From the NCBI GenBank assembly GCA_025465385.1, contig JAODNG010000146.1, positions 1 through 20,050 of the forward strand: a stretch of 20,050 bases of DNA, written 5' to 3'. Within the stretch, counting starts at the first letter, position 1, and each line of letters starts with the position of its first letter. Source of the DNA: Pseudonocardiales bacterium. Lineage in GTDB: Bacteria > Actinomycetota > Actinomycetes > Mycobacteriales > Pseudonocardiaceae. Below the pieces are notes generated by a model. That model was not told where the DNA came from, searched no databases, and saw only the letters and a program-made list of their open reading frames with translations. Positions 1 through 6,913 of the stretch are shown here, piece by piece. Position numbers and translations under genes: made by a program.

Positions 1-156
1 TTCTTCGACGGTGTGATCATCTAGCTGAGCGTGGCGGGCGCGATAAGCATCCCGGCCGGGATTCACCGCCATCCCGTCGGGACCGTCGATCAAGCTGCCG
101 TCCTGATCAACGGTGCCGCTACTGCCGAATGAGACGAACAATCGCAATGCCTCCAC
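1..156 (-). CDS. Possible partial hypothetical ORF running off the left edge
   Basis: A minus-strand frame stays open for 52 codons from a GTG at 156 to the left edge. The visible start reads MEALRLFVSFGSSG and the visible end reads RHAQLDDHTVEE. Composition is balanced and not of the Arg/Pro-rich kind that shadow frames show here, but third-position GC is only moderate and I see no ribosome site before the GTG. I recognise no family. An alternative is that the plus strand holds the end of a gene (reading FFDGVII then TAG at 22-24). Either could be chance. Confidence 0.25.
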   Translation of the reverse strand, partial: MEALRLFVSFGSSGTVDQDGSLIDGPDGMAVNPGRDAYRARHAQLDDHTVEE

Positions 157-287
157 ACACCGACGTCACCGACCACGCGAGGCACACCGCGGACCGCATG
201 GGCGGCCCCTACGTGCCTAACTAGCCGTTGACGAGTAGGTCGCTGGAGTTCACCCGTTTGACGCAGAGAGCCCAGCGGAGCAACGGC
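157..287. other. Non-coding stretch downstream of ddl
   Basis: No convincing gene is seen in any frame. The only structure noted is an 8-bp inverted match, AGCCGTTG near 224-231 and CAACGGCT at 281-288, separated by about 50 bases, which is too loose to call a terminator for ddl. Confidence 0.3.
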
Positions 288-1388
288 TCAGCGCAGCCCG
301 GTGCCGCGGGCAACCGCAGTGTCGATCAAGAGCGACAGCAGACTCGGATAGTCCAGGCCGGTCACTGCCCACATCCGGGGATACATCGATATCGGTGTGA
401 AACCCGGCATGGTGTTGATCTCGTTGACGGTCAGCGCACCCTCGGGTCCGACGAAGAAGTCAACCCGGGCGAGACCCTGGCAGTCCAGCGCACGGAACGC
501 CGCGACGGCCATCGATTGCAGCTCAGCCGCGACGTCATCGTCGAGTTTCGCGGGGATGTCGAACTCACATGCGTCGTCGAGATATTTGGCGTTGAAGTCG
601 TACCAACTCGCGGAGTCCGCCGCCATCACCCGGATTTCCGCGGGCAGCGACGCCTCGATCCGGCCGTCGGGAAACTCCAGCACGCCGCACTCCAGCTCGC
701 GGCCGACCACCGCCGCCTCGACGAGCACCTTGGGATCGACGGCGCGCGCAACCGCGATCGCCGCGGGCAACCCGGACCAGTCCGCCACCTTGGTGATGCC
801 CACCGATGAGCCGGCCCTGGCCGGTTTGACGAAGACCGGCAGGCCCAGCCGCTGGCGCTGCTGCGCGCTAAGAGTGCTGTCAGCGGCCCGCAGCACCACG
901 GTGTCGGTGACCGGCAGTCCCTGGGCGCTCAACAGCTTCCGGGCAAAATCCTTGTCCATTGCCACCGCACTGGCCAACACCCCGGAGCCGACGTAGGGCA
1001 CATCGGCCAGCTCCAACAGGCCCTGGATCGTGCCGTCCTCGCCGAAAGCCCCATGCAGGACGGGGAACACCACGTCCACCCCGGAGAGCACTTCGCCGGC
1101 CCGGCCGCCAGTGATGCGCACCAGCTCCCGCCTGGTCGGATCACCGGGCAAGACCAGCGCTGTAGCCGCGCCGTCCACGGCGGGAAGCCGGCGGTTCCGG
1201 ATCGTCAGCTCGGCCGGCTCGTCAGTACCCACCACCCAGGCACCGTCAGCACTGATACCGACCGGGATGACCTCGAACCGCGTCCGGTCCAGGTGGCGCA
1301 GCACGCTTCCCGCCGACACACAGGAAATCGCGTGTTCGCTGCTGCGGCCACCGAAGACGACAGCGACGCGCAGCTTGCGATCCGTCAT
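288..1388 (-). CDS. ddl: D-alanine--D-alanine ligase
   Basis: Joins two D-alanines with ATP in the cytoplasm to make the dipeptide end of the peptidoglycan precursor. The 366-residue product has normal family length. Visible family marks are the N-terminal FGGRSSEHAIS (Glu18 region), HGAFGEDGTIQG, the ATP-grasp glycine loop GSSVGI, the omega-loop YDFNAKYLDD, whose tyrosine is typical of D-Ala:D-Ala rather than D-Ala:D-Lac ligases, and the metal-binding NEINTMPG near the end. The ATG at 1388 lies 6 bases after AGGGTG and 12 after GGGAG. In mycobacteria ddlA lies next to gpsA; here a 4.4-kb accessory block separates them. The MocR gene upstream reads in the same direction with a 44-base gap, so co-transcription is possible. 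Confidence 0.95.
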   Translation of the reverse strand: MTDRKLRVAVVFGGRSSEHAISCVSAGSVLRHLDRTRFEVIPVGISADGAWVVGTDEPAELTIRNRRLPAVDGAATALVLPGDPTRRELVRITGGRAGEVLSGVDVVFPVLHGAFGEDGTIQGLLELADVPYVGSGVLASAVAMDKDFARKLLSAQGLPVTDTVVLRAADSTLSAQQRQRLGLPVFVKPARAGSSVGITKVADWSGLPAAIAVARAVDPKVLVEAAVVGRELECGVLEFPDGRIEASLPAEIRVMAADSASWYDFNAKYLDDACEFDIPAKLDDDVAAELQSMAVAAFRALDCQGLARVDFFVGPEGALTVNEINTMPGFTPISMYPRMWAVTGLDYPSLLSLLIDTAVARGTGLR

Positions 1389-1432
1389 GGCGGCACCCTA
1401 CTCCCGGTGATCCGGCGGTCTTGGCGCTGCTG

Positions 1433-2809
1433 TCACGACGCTGTGAGCAGGGCAGTCAGTCGAGGTAGCACCACCGCGAGCGCTGATCGACTGCTCGGCG
1501 CGGCATAACCCAGAGTCACTCCGTGGCAACCCGGCGGGCCGTCATGGCAGCGCTCCAGCCCATCGAGCAGCAGCCCTTCGCCCTCGGCACGGCGCACCGT
1601 GCTGCGCTCGGCGGCCACGCTCGGCAGAACTACCACCAGGTGCGCGCCGGCTTGATCACCCCGAACCGGCAACGCCGCCGCGCGCAACGCACCAACCAGC
1701 AGATCGCGGCGGGCGAGCAGTTCCCGCCGTACCCGGCGCAGGTGCCGGGCGAGGTCTCCGGACACCGCGAGCGCGGTGAGCACCCGTTGACCGGCCGGTG
1801 ACGGCCGAATCCCGGTCGACGATCGGTATGCACAGATCGCGGCCACCACCTCGTCAGGTGCCGCCAGCCACCCGACACCCAGCGTCGGCGTGAGGATCTT
1901 GCTTGCGGTACCGAGGTGCACCACCACGTCAGGTCCGACGCTGGCCAGCAGCGGCAGCGGTGCGCCGTGGTGCCGCAGCTCGCCGTCGTAGTCGTCCTCC
2001 AGCACCCAGGCCGCGCGCTCGCGGGCCCACGCCACCAACGCGAGCCGGCGGCGAGCGGACAGGGTGGCGCCGAGCGGGAACTGGTGCGCCGGCGTGCAGT
2101 ACACCGCGCGGGCTCGGTCCGGTAGAGCTGCGACTACCAGCCCCTCAGAGTCCACCGGCGCGGGCAACACATGCAGCCCAGCGGCTCGCAGAGTCCCCAC
2201 CGCCCGCGGGTAACCCGGTTCCTCCACCGCGACGACGTCACCCGGCCGCAGCAATACGGCAGCCAACTCCGCGACGGCCGCGGTACTACCACCGGTAGCC
2301 AGCACCGCGTCTGGTTGCACCGCTAGTCCACGGTGGCGCACCAGGTGCTCGACCACCGCGGCCCGAAATTCCGGCAGGCCGGCCAGCACCGGACGGGTGA
2401 GCATCGGCGGGTCCGCCGATGCCCGCCAGGCGCGTCGCCATGCCGCCGAGCACATACCCGCCGCCCAGGGCGTGCCAGGCCGCAGGTCGATACCCCGTGC
2501 CGGCTCCTGGCTCTGGACGCGGGGCACCTCGGCGTGCTTCGGCGCCGATAGGCCAGGCGCCGCGATCACGTAAGTGCCCGCACCCCGCCGTCCACCGATC
2601 CAACCCTCGGCCTGCAGCACTTCATACGCCGCCGCGGTCACCGTTCGTGAAACGGCCAACGTGGTGGCAAGCGCGCGGGTGGACGGCAACCGATCCCCCT
2701 TTCGGAGCGCTCCGCTTGCAGCGGCGGCCCGCAACCCGTCGGCCAGCTGAATCGCCAACGGGCGGGGATCCTGGCGGTTCACCGCCAGTGGTAGGCCGTC
2801 AGGCAGCAC
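1433..2809 (-). CDS. MocR/PdxR-type regulator (GntR winged helix fused to aminotransferase fold)
   Basis: A 458-residue fusion regulator. Residues about 12-82 form a GntR winged helix (PLAIQLADGLRAA, DRLPSTRALATTL, SRTVTAAAYEVLQAEGW). The rest is a class I aminotransferase-like domain with EDDYDGELR and GTASKILTP, Lys304 being the expected PLP Schiff-base lysine. Family members sense PLP or amino-acid adducts of PLP and control vitamin B6 or amino-acid genes. The start is a GTG at 2809 preceded by GAAGG with a 7-base gap; the out-of-frame ATG just upstream is not used. It diverges from a pyridoxamine-oxidase-like flavin gene, the usual MocR arrangement, so that gene is the likely target. The exact effector cannot be told from sequence. 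Confidence 0.9.
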   Translation of the reverse strand: MLPDGLPLAVNRQDPRPLAIQLADGLRAAAASGALRKGDRLPSTRALATTLAVSRTVTAAAYEVLQAEGWIGGRRGAGTYVIAAPGLSAPKHAEVPRVQSQEPARGIDLRPGTPWAAGMCSAAWRRAWRASADPPMLTRPVLAGLPEFRAAVVEHLVRHRGLAVQPDAVLATGGSTAAVAELAAVLLRPGDVVAVEEPGYPRAVGTLRAAGLHVLPAPVDSEGLVVAALPDRARAVYCTPAHQFPLGATLSARRRLALVAWARERAAWVLEDDYDGELRHHGAPLPLLASVGPDVVVHLGTASKILTPTLGVGWLAAPDEVVAAICAYRSSTGIRPSPAGQRVLTALAVSGDLARHLRRVRRELLARRDLLVGALRAAALPVRGDQAGAHLVVVLPSVAAERSTVRRAEGEGLLLDGLERCHDGPPGCHGVTLGYAAPSSRSALAVVLPRLTALLTAS

Positions 2810-2810
2810 G

Positions 2811-2857
2811 AATGGCCCTTCATAATGGATTCCGAGTGGCCATTTCAGAATGCCACT
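2811..2857. promoter_or_regulatory. Operator-like inverted repeats between mocR and the divergent flavin gene
   Basis: Two inverted repeats overlap here. AATGGCC at 2811-2817 matches GGCCATT at 2838-2844. AGTGGC at 2835-2840 matches GCCACT at 2852-2857, with ATT/AAT extending the inner stem apart from one bulged base. They lie where a MocR protein would control both divergent genes. The second repeat also resembles the outer arms of the palindrome at 11599-11640, so it may instead be a copy of a dispersed repeat. Confidence 0.45.
2822..2850 (-). promoter_or_regulatory. Tentative promoter for the MocR gene
   Basis: On the minus strand TTCTGA (2850-2845) and CATTAT (2827-2822) are separated by 17 bases, a fair -35/-10 pair. 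Transcription would begin about 7 bases on, very close to the GTG at 2809. The inverted repeats of the same region cover it, which would suit autoregulation. Confidence 0.3.
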
Positions 2858-2878
2858 TCACCGGGCACCGTGGTCAGC

Positions 2879-3571
2879 ATGACGCTGTCCCCCACCGCAC
2901 GCAGCACCCCGCGCCGGCTTCGCGAGCGGGCTCGCCACGACCGAGCCGAGCTCTATACCTTGCTTGACTCGGTGCTGGTCTGCCATCTCGGGCTGCTACT
3001 CGACAACTCCCCGGTGGTGCTGCCCACCGGCTTCGGGCGCGACGGCGACACTCTCTACTTACACGGGTCGAGGGGGGCCACGAGCTTGCTGGCCGCCGCA
3101 CGGCAAGCCCCGATCTGCGTCACGGCCACCCGGCTCGACGGGGTGGTCTACGCCCGCTCGGCCTTTCACCACTCGCTGAACTACGCCAGCGCGGTGATTC
3201 ACGGCACGGCACGGGCGGTCACCGACATGGAGGAGGTGCGGCACGGGCTAAAGACGCTGGTCGAGCACCTCGCTCCTGGCTCCTGGGAACACAGCCGTGC
3301 TCCCAGTCGTAAGGAACTCGCTGCCACCACGGTGTTGGCGCTGTCCCTGGCAGAAGCCTCGGTGAAGGTCCGGACCGGCCCGCCGGCCGACGACGCCGCG
3401 GATGTGGCAGCGGCCCGGGCCTGGGCGGGAGTGCTCCCCCTGAGCACCCACTGGGCAACCCCGTTGCCCTGCCCCCAGCTACCCGCCAACACTCCCGTCC
3501 CGCCGCACATCGCGCACCGCTCGCCTTTCCCCCGACATGGAGACATATCGGGGCTATCAGAGCCGTCATAG
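2879..3571 (+). CDS. Pyridoxamine 5'-phosphate oxidase-related FMN-binding protein
   Basis: A split-barrel flavin protein of the Pyridox_ox_2/NimA-like group (VCHLGLL, VVLPTGFGRDGDTLYLHGSRGA, VCHL core and the YASAVIHGTARAV strand). Such proteins bind FMN or F420; the substrate is unknown. I prefer the ATG at 2879 (230 residues): the 18 codons from the in-frame ATG at 2825 have weak third-position GC and run through the operator-like repeats. Neither ATG has a clear ribosome site. Divergence from a MocR regulator suggests a link with PLP or amine metabolism, as is common for this pair. The last residues (RHGDISGL and on) are encoded by a perfect palindrome and look added to a protein that would otherwise end near VPPHIAHR. 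The stop TAG lies in the palindrome's right arm and the frame overlaps the convergent rhodanese gene by 6 bases. Confidence 0.8.
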   Translation: MTLSPTARSTPRRLRERARHDRAELYTLLDSVLVCHLGLLLDNSPVVLPTGFGRDGDTLYLHGSRGATSLLAAARQAPICVTATRLDGVVYARSAFHHSLNYASAVIHGTARAVTDMEEVRHGLKTLVEHLAPGSWEHSRAPSRKELAATTVLALSLAEASVKVRTGPPADDAADVAAARAWAGVLPLSTHWATPLPCPQLPANTPVPPHIAHRSPFPRHGDISGLSEPS

Positions 3572-3596
3572 CCCCGATATGTCTCCATGTCGGGGG
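3529..3596. repeat. Perfect palindrome, 29-bp arms and 10-base loop, over the ends of two convergent genes
   Basis: The left arm 3529-3557 and right arm 3568-3596 are exact reverse complements, with the loop 3558-3567 between. Each arm holds CGACATGGAGACATATCGGG followed by GCTAT (right arm inverted). The palindrome encodes the last residues of both convergent proteins, so both end with the same string RHGDISGL, and both stops fall at 3566-3571. Either transcript would fold into a very strong hairpin, though no T-tract follows on either side. It may work as a two-way terminator, or be an inserted palindromic repeat unit, or both. Confidence 0.85.
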
Positions 3597-3979
3597 GGTG
3601 GACCGTAGGCGGTCCAGGCGCGGAAGCCGCCGATGACGTCGGTGGCGTTGTGGAGGCCCAGGGTTTGGAGGGCGGCTGCGGCAAGACTGGAGGTGTAGCC
3701 CTCCGAACAGAGCACGATCACCTGCAGGTCGTAACCGGTGGCCTGAGGCAGCCGGGCCTCGCATTCAGGATCGAAGCGCCATTCCAGGTGGTTGCGCTCA
3801 ACCAGCAGTGCGCCGGGCACTTCCCCCTCGACGGCACGCTGCCAGCCCGGGCGGATGTCCACCAGTAACGCCCCCACGGCAACGGCGTCATAGGCCTGCA
3901 TCGGCGTCAGGCGCCGCAGCCGCGACCGAGCGTGGACCAGCATCTGATCGACACTGAGCGCGCCGGGTGGCCGTCTCAC
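3566..3979 (-). CDS. Rhodanese-like sulfurtransferase
   Basis: A single-domain rhodanese of 137 residues. The DIRPGWQRAVEGEVPGALLV stretch and the active-site loop CSEGYTSS (Cys91 as persulfide carrier) are plain, followed by GGFRAW. It should move sulfane sulfur between small thiols or proteins in the cytoplasm. The start is a GTG at 3979 whose last bases form GTGA with the stop of the dioxygenase gene, so the two are translationally coupled; a longer frame from 4015 would overlap that gene for no reason. Pairing with cysteine dioxygenase fits sulfur release and recapture. The normal end is near AWTAYGPP; the final ten or so residues come from the palindrome shared with the convergent gene. 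Confidence 0.88.
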   Translation of the reverse strand: MRRPPGALSVDQMLVHARSRLRRLTPMQAYDAVAVGALLVDIRPGWQRAVEGEVPGALLVERNHLEWRFDPECEARLPQATGYDLQVIVLCSEGYTSSLAAAALQTLGLHNATDVIGGFRAWTAYGPPPRHGDISGL

Positions 3980-4479
3980 CAGTCGACCCCGGCCTGCTCC
4001 ACAGCGAGGTGGCACAAGCCCGACGGATCCAGCCGGTAGCGATTCATCACAGTCAGGCCCGGGGAGTAGACGTGCACGCTCACCGCGGGGACCGTGCCGG
4101 TGTTGGCGACGTGGTGAATGTAGTGCGGGCCGAAGGCGCGGCAGCGCCCGGTGCTCAGCGCCCGGGTGACCTCCACCGGCGGCCGACCTGGCTTGGCGGC
4201 GACTACCCGTTCGGTCAGCGTGCCCGCCGCGATCGCGAAGGCGCCCGATGCCGGGCCGTGATCATGCAGGTCGGTGCTCTGACCGGGCAGCCAGGACAAC
4301 AACCACACCTCATGCTGCTCCGTTCGTTCGAGCAGCCGGTACCAGCGGGTGTCGGTGCGATAGTCGAGCAGGCGCCACCACCGCTCAGGGTGCGCGGCCA
4401 GTCCCATGGCGAGGCTGGCTGGGCTGCCCCAACGAGCGATGTCAGCAGCCGGGACGGTGAGCTCGGGTACGGCGTACAT
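3976..4479 (-). CDS. Cysteine dioxygenase family protein
   Basis: A 167-residue cupin that most likely oxidises cysteine (or a related thiol such as 3-mercaptopropionate) to the sulfinate with ferrous iron and O2. The iron ligands are visible: His72 and His74 in LHDHG, and His122 in YIHHVANTG. Tyr138 in HVYSP matches the conserved active-site tyrosine. Gly79 stands where animal enzymes have the cysteine of the Cys-Tyr cross-link, which is usual in bacteria. The ATG at 4479 follows GGAGG (4489-4493 on the plus strand) with a 9-base gap, a near-ideal site, so the longer in-frame extension to 4551 is rejected. It overlaps the rhodanese gene by 4 bases and sits 95 bases downstream of a sulfur-type leader ORF, which probably controls it. 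Confidence 0.9.
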   Translation of the reverse strand: MYAVPELTVPAADIARWGSPASLAMGLAAHPERWWRLLDYRTDTRWYRLLERTEQHEVWLLSWLPGQSTDLHDHGPASGAFAIAAGTLTERVVAAKPGRPPVEVTRALSTGRCRAFGPHYIHHVANTGTVPAVSVHVYSPGLTVMNRYRLDPSGLCHLAVEQAGVDW

Positions 4480-4492
4480 GGGGGAATTCCTC

Positions 4493-4517
4493 CGCGAGAT
4501 CGGTGAGACCGACCGCG
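4493..4517 (-). promoter_or_regulatory. Small hairpin abutting the dioxygenase ribosome site
   Basis: CGCG (4514-4517) and CGCG (4493-4496) can pair, with an inner stem CGGT/ACCG (4508-4511 with 4501-4504) closed by a 3-base loop. The 3' arm touches the GGAGG. It could modulate access to the ribosome site after the leader ORF is read, but the stem is short and interrupted. Confidence 0.25.
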
Positions 4518-4574
4518 CAGCAGCCACCACCCGATAAAGGCAGGCTGTCAAGGAACGCGGTCAGCTGGACAAGC

Positions 4575-4655
4575 TCACCGCGCGGGACACAGCGCACTCG
4601 CCACCCGACGCAGATCCACCGGGGACCGCCGGACGAGGACGAAAGTGCCGCTCAC
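4575..4655 (-). CDS. Sulfur-type regulatory leader peptide before cysteine dioxygenase
   Basis: A 26-residue ORF, too short for ordinary gene callers, beginning MSGTFVL and ending VRRSPVDLRRVASALCPAR. The pattern RR-x-x-VDL-x-R-V-A/S-S-A-L/I-C near the C-terminus is the one carried by the small proteins annotated as 'putative leader peptide' in front of cysteine, sulfate and other sulfur genes in actinobacteria. The ORF ends 95 bases before the dioxygenase start and begins just after the stop of the PLP lyase in the same frame. The GTG at 4655 lacks a clear ribosome site, so the start is uncertain; a GTG before DLRR is an alternative. Likely role: cysteine-dependent stalling at or near the Cys codon that sets expression of the dioxygenase and rhodanese. 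The motif match is from my knowledge of the family, not from a search. Confidence 0.65.
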   Translation of the reverse strand: MSGTFVLVRRSPVDLRRVASALCPAR

Positions 4656-4664
4656 AGTTAATGA

Positions 4665-5828
4665 TCAAACCAGCAGATCCGCATTCCCGTCAAGGGCCGC
4701 GTCGAGTGCTTGGCGCAGATCGGCGAGCAGCTCCTCGGGATCCTCCAGCCCGACGGACAGCCGCACCTGGCCGGGCGATATCGCGGCCGCAGCGAGGGCG
4801 GTGTCGTCAAGTTGACGGTGGGTGGTCGACGCCGCATGGCTGACCTTGGAGTGCACGCTACCCAGCGAGGAGGCGATCGCGACGGTGCGCAGCGCATCGC
4901 AGAAGGCCATCCCGCCAATCCATCCAGCACGGATATCCATGGTGATCAGACTGCCGAACAGGCCGTCACGGAACAGCGCCCGGGCGGTGCCGTGCTGCGG
5001 GTGCGACCCCAGGCCGGGATAGCGAAGCAGTGCCACCGCGGGGTGGCCCATCAGCTTGTCGGCCAGCACAGCAGCGGTCGCGCTCTGCCGGGCGACCCGC
5101 AGCGCGACCGTCTCAAGCCCCCGGTGCAGCAGGAATGCCTCGTCGGGCGCGAGGCACCCACCAAGGTCGATCCGTGCTTCCCGGACCGGTCGGAGGTGCT
5201 CCGGTCGGCCAACCACCACTCCGCCGGTGGCGTCGGCATGCCCGCCGAAGAACTTCGTCGCGGAGTGCAGCACCAGATCTGCGCCGTATTCCAGCGGGCG
5301 GCAGATGACGGGGGTGGCGAAGGTGGAGTCCACCACCAGCTGGCCACCGGCTTGATGTGCTATCTGCGCCAGGGCGGGCAGGTCGGACACCGTCAGGGTG
5401 GGATTGGCGATGGTCTCCGCGTAGATCATTCGAGTTCGTGCGGTGATCGCAGCCCGGACGGCGGCCGCGTCGGTGATGTCGATCAGTACCGGGTGTATCC
5501 CCCATCGGGGTAGCCATTTGGTGAGTAGTGACCAGGTGCCGCCGTAGCAGGCTGCCGGGGCGATCACCTCGTCGCCCGCTTCGAGATGGCCGAGCAGGGT
5601 GGCCGAGATGGCGGCCATCCCGGACGCGAACGGCTCAGCAGCAACGTCGGCCGCACCTGGCGCCTCCAGCGCAGCCACCGCTGCGGCGAACGCCACCGCG
5701 GTCGGGTTATCGACCCGCGAGTAGGAATACCCGGGGACGCGCTCAGCGAGAACCTCGGCAAAGTCCTGCGCGGTATCAAAGGCGAAGGCGGAAGACCGCA
5801 CCACAGGCAACCCGAGCGGACGCGACAT
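4665..5828 (-). CDS. Cys/Met metabolism PLP-dependent enzyme (cystathionine gamma-lyase / methionine gamma-lyase family)
   Basis: A 387-residue PLP enzyme of the trans-sulfuration fold. Marks include YSRVDNPTAVAF, the PLP-phosphate region YGGTWSLL, AETIANPTL, VVDSTFATP, and SATKFFGGHADATGG, in which Lys192 should bind PLP; SSLGSVHSKVSHAASTTH lies in the C-terminal domain. It cleaves or replaces the gamma (or beta) substituent of a sulfur amino acid; I cannot separate gamma-lyase, gamma-synthase and sulfhydrylase by eye. The family length is about 380-400, so it is complete. The ATG at 5828 has only a weak AGGTAG upstream. The cysteine dioxygenase and rhodanese lie downstream on the same strand, which suggests feeding cysteine or thiols into oxidation, but a leader ORF between them argues for a separate promoter or control point. 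Confidence 0.88.
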   Translation of the reverse strand: MSRPLGLPVVRSSAFAFDTAQDFAEVLAERVPGYSYSRVDNPTAVAFAAAVAALEAPGAADVAAEPFASGMAAISATLLGHLEAGDEVIAPAACYGGTWSLLTKWLPRWGIHPVLIDITDAAAVRAAITARTRMIYAETIANPTLTVSDLPALAQIAHQAGGQLVVDSTFATPVICRPLEYGADLVLHSATKFFGGHADATGGVVVGRPEHLRPVREARIDLGGCLAPDEAFLLHRGLETVALRVARQSATAAVLADKLMGHPAVALLRYPGLGSHPQHGTARALFRDGLFGSLITMDIRAGWIGGMAFCDALRTVAIASSLGSVHSKVSHAASTTHRQLDDTALAAAAISPGQVRLSVGLEDPEELLADLRQALDAALDGNADLLV

Positions 5829-5902
5829 AGGTCAAACGCTACCTGGCGGTGACCATGTTCCAAGTGCCTTCCCGGGCACATAACCGACGATCTTGGCGTG
5901 CA

Positions 5903-6913
5903 TCATTCCGGTTTGTGGGCGCGGCCAAGCAGTTTCCCGGCCATTTCCCGCGGTGACTGGCCGTCGTAGCAGACTCGGCGTACTCCGTCGGCGATGGGCA
6001 CCTCGACGCCGCAGCGCGCGGCCAGCCCCTGGATCGACAAACAGGACTTCACACCCTCGGCTACCTGGCCGTGGGTGGCCTGCTGGGCCTGCTCAAGGGT
6101 ATCGCCGATGCCGAGCCGGTAGCCGAAAGAGCGGTTGCGGGATAGCGGTGAGGCGCAGGTAGCCACCAGGTCGCCGAGCCCGGCCAGGCCCGCGAAGGTG
6201 ACTGGATCGGCCCCCAGGGCAGCACCCAGTCGCCCCATCTCCGCCAAACCCCGGGTGATCAACGTCGCCAGAGTATTGTCTCCACATCCCAATCCAGCAG
6301 CCATCCCGCAGGCCAGCGCAATGACGTTCTTGCACGCGCCGCCGAGTTCGCAACCGATGACGTCAGTGTTGGTGTAAGGCCGAAAATAACGGGTTCCACA
6401 GGCTTGCTGCACCGCGACGGCACGGTCGTGGTCGATGCAGGCGACCACACTGGCGGTGGGTTGCTCGGCGGCGATCTCCCGAGCGAGGTTGGGGCCGGAC
6501 ACCACCACTACGTGGTCGGGCCCGGCGGCGGTGACATCGATCACGACCTCACTCATCCGCTTGAGGCTGCCGAGCTCGACGCCCTTGGCCAGACTCACCA
6601 GGGTGGCCTGCGGTGGGATCGACCGGTGCCACTGGCGCAAGTTGTCACGCAGTGTCTGGCTGGGTACCGCGAAGACCACTGCGTCCACCCCGTCGAGCGC
6701 GGCCTCCGCGCGTACGGTGGCCTGCAACGAAGCCGGCAGCGTCACGCCCGGCAGGTATTCCGGGTTGGCGTGGCGGCGAGCAACCGCGTCGGCTACCTCA
6801 ACCCGGCGGGCCCACAGGACGACGTCGCGGCCGGCGTCGGCGAGCACCTTGGCGAACGTCGTGCCCCACGATCCCGCGCCCATCACCGCGATCCGCTGCA
6901 CCGCCAAGGTCAT
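5903..6913 (-). CDS. gpsA: NAD(P)-dependent glycerol-3-phosphate dehydrogenase
   Basis: Reduces dihydroxyacetone phosphate to sn-glycerol 3-phosphate for phospholipid synthesis. The 336-residue product shows the Rossmann loop GAGSWG (residues 12-17), GPNLAREIAAEQPTA, the catalytic-lysine segment ELGGACKNVIALACG, and the long conserved AGLAGLGDLVATC. The ATG at 6913 forms ATGA with the stop of a 42-codon upstream ORF, so it is probably translated by coupling; its own GGAGG is only 2 bases away. A TTG two codons in, 8 bases after GGAGG, is an alternative start. In-frame extension to 7519 lacks family sequence and runs antisense to cofC, so it is rejected. Confidence 0.95.
   Translation of the reverse strand: MTLAVQRIAVMGAGSWGTTFAKVLADAGRDVVLWARRVEVADAVARRHANPEYLPGVTLPASLQATVRAEAALDGVDAVVFAVPSQTLRDNLRQWHRSIPPQATLVSLAKGVELGSLKRMSEVVIDVTAAGPDHVVVVSGPNLAREIAAEQPTASVVACIDHDRAVAVQQACGTRYFRPYTNTDVIGCELGGACKNVIALACGMAAGLGCGDNTLATLITRGLAEMGRLGAALGADPVTFAGLAGLGDLVATCASPLSRNRSFGYRLGIGDTLEQAQQATHGQVAEGVKSCLSIQGLAARCGVEVPIADGVRRVCYDGQSPREMAGKLLGRAHKPE

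Noticed and set aside
4480..4551. Extended start of cysteine dioxygenase at 4551
   Set aside because: The ATG at 4479 has a near-ideal GGAGG; the extension uses a TTG and reads through that ribosome site.
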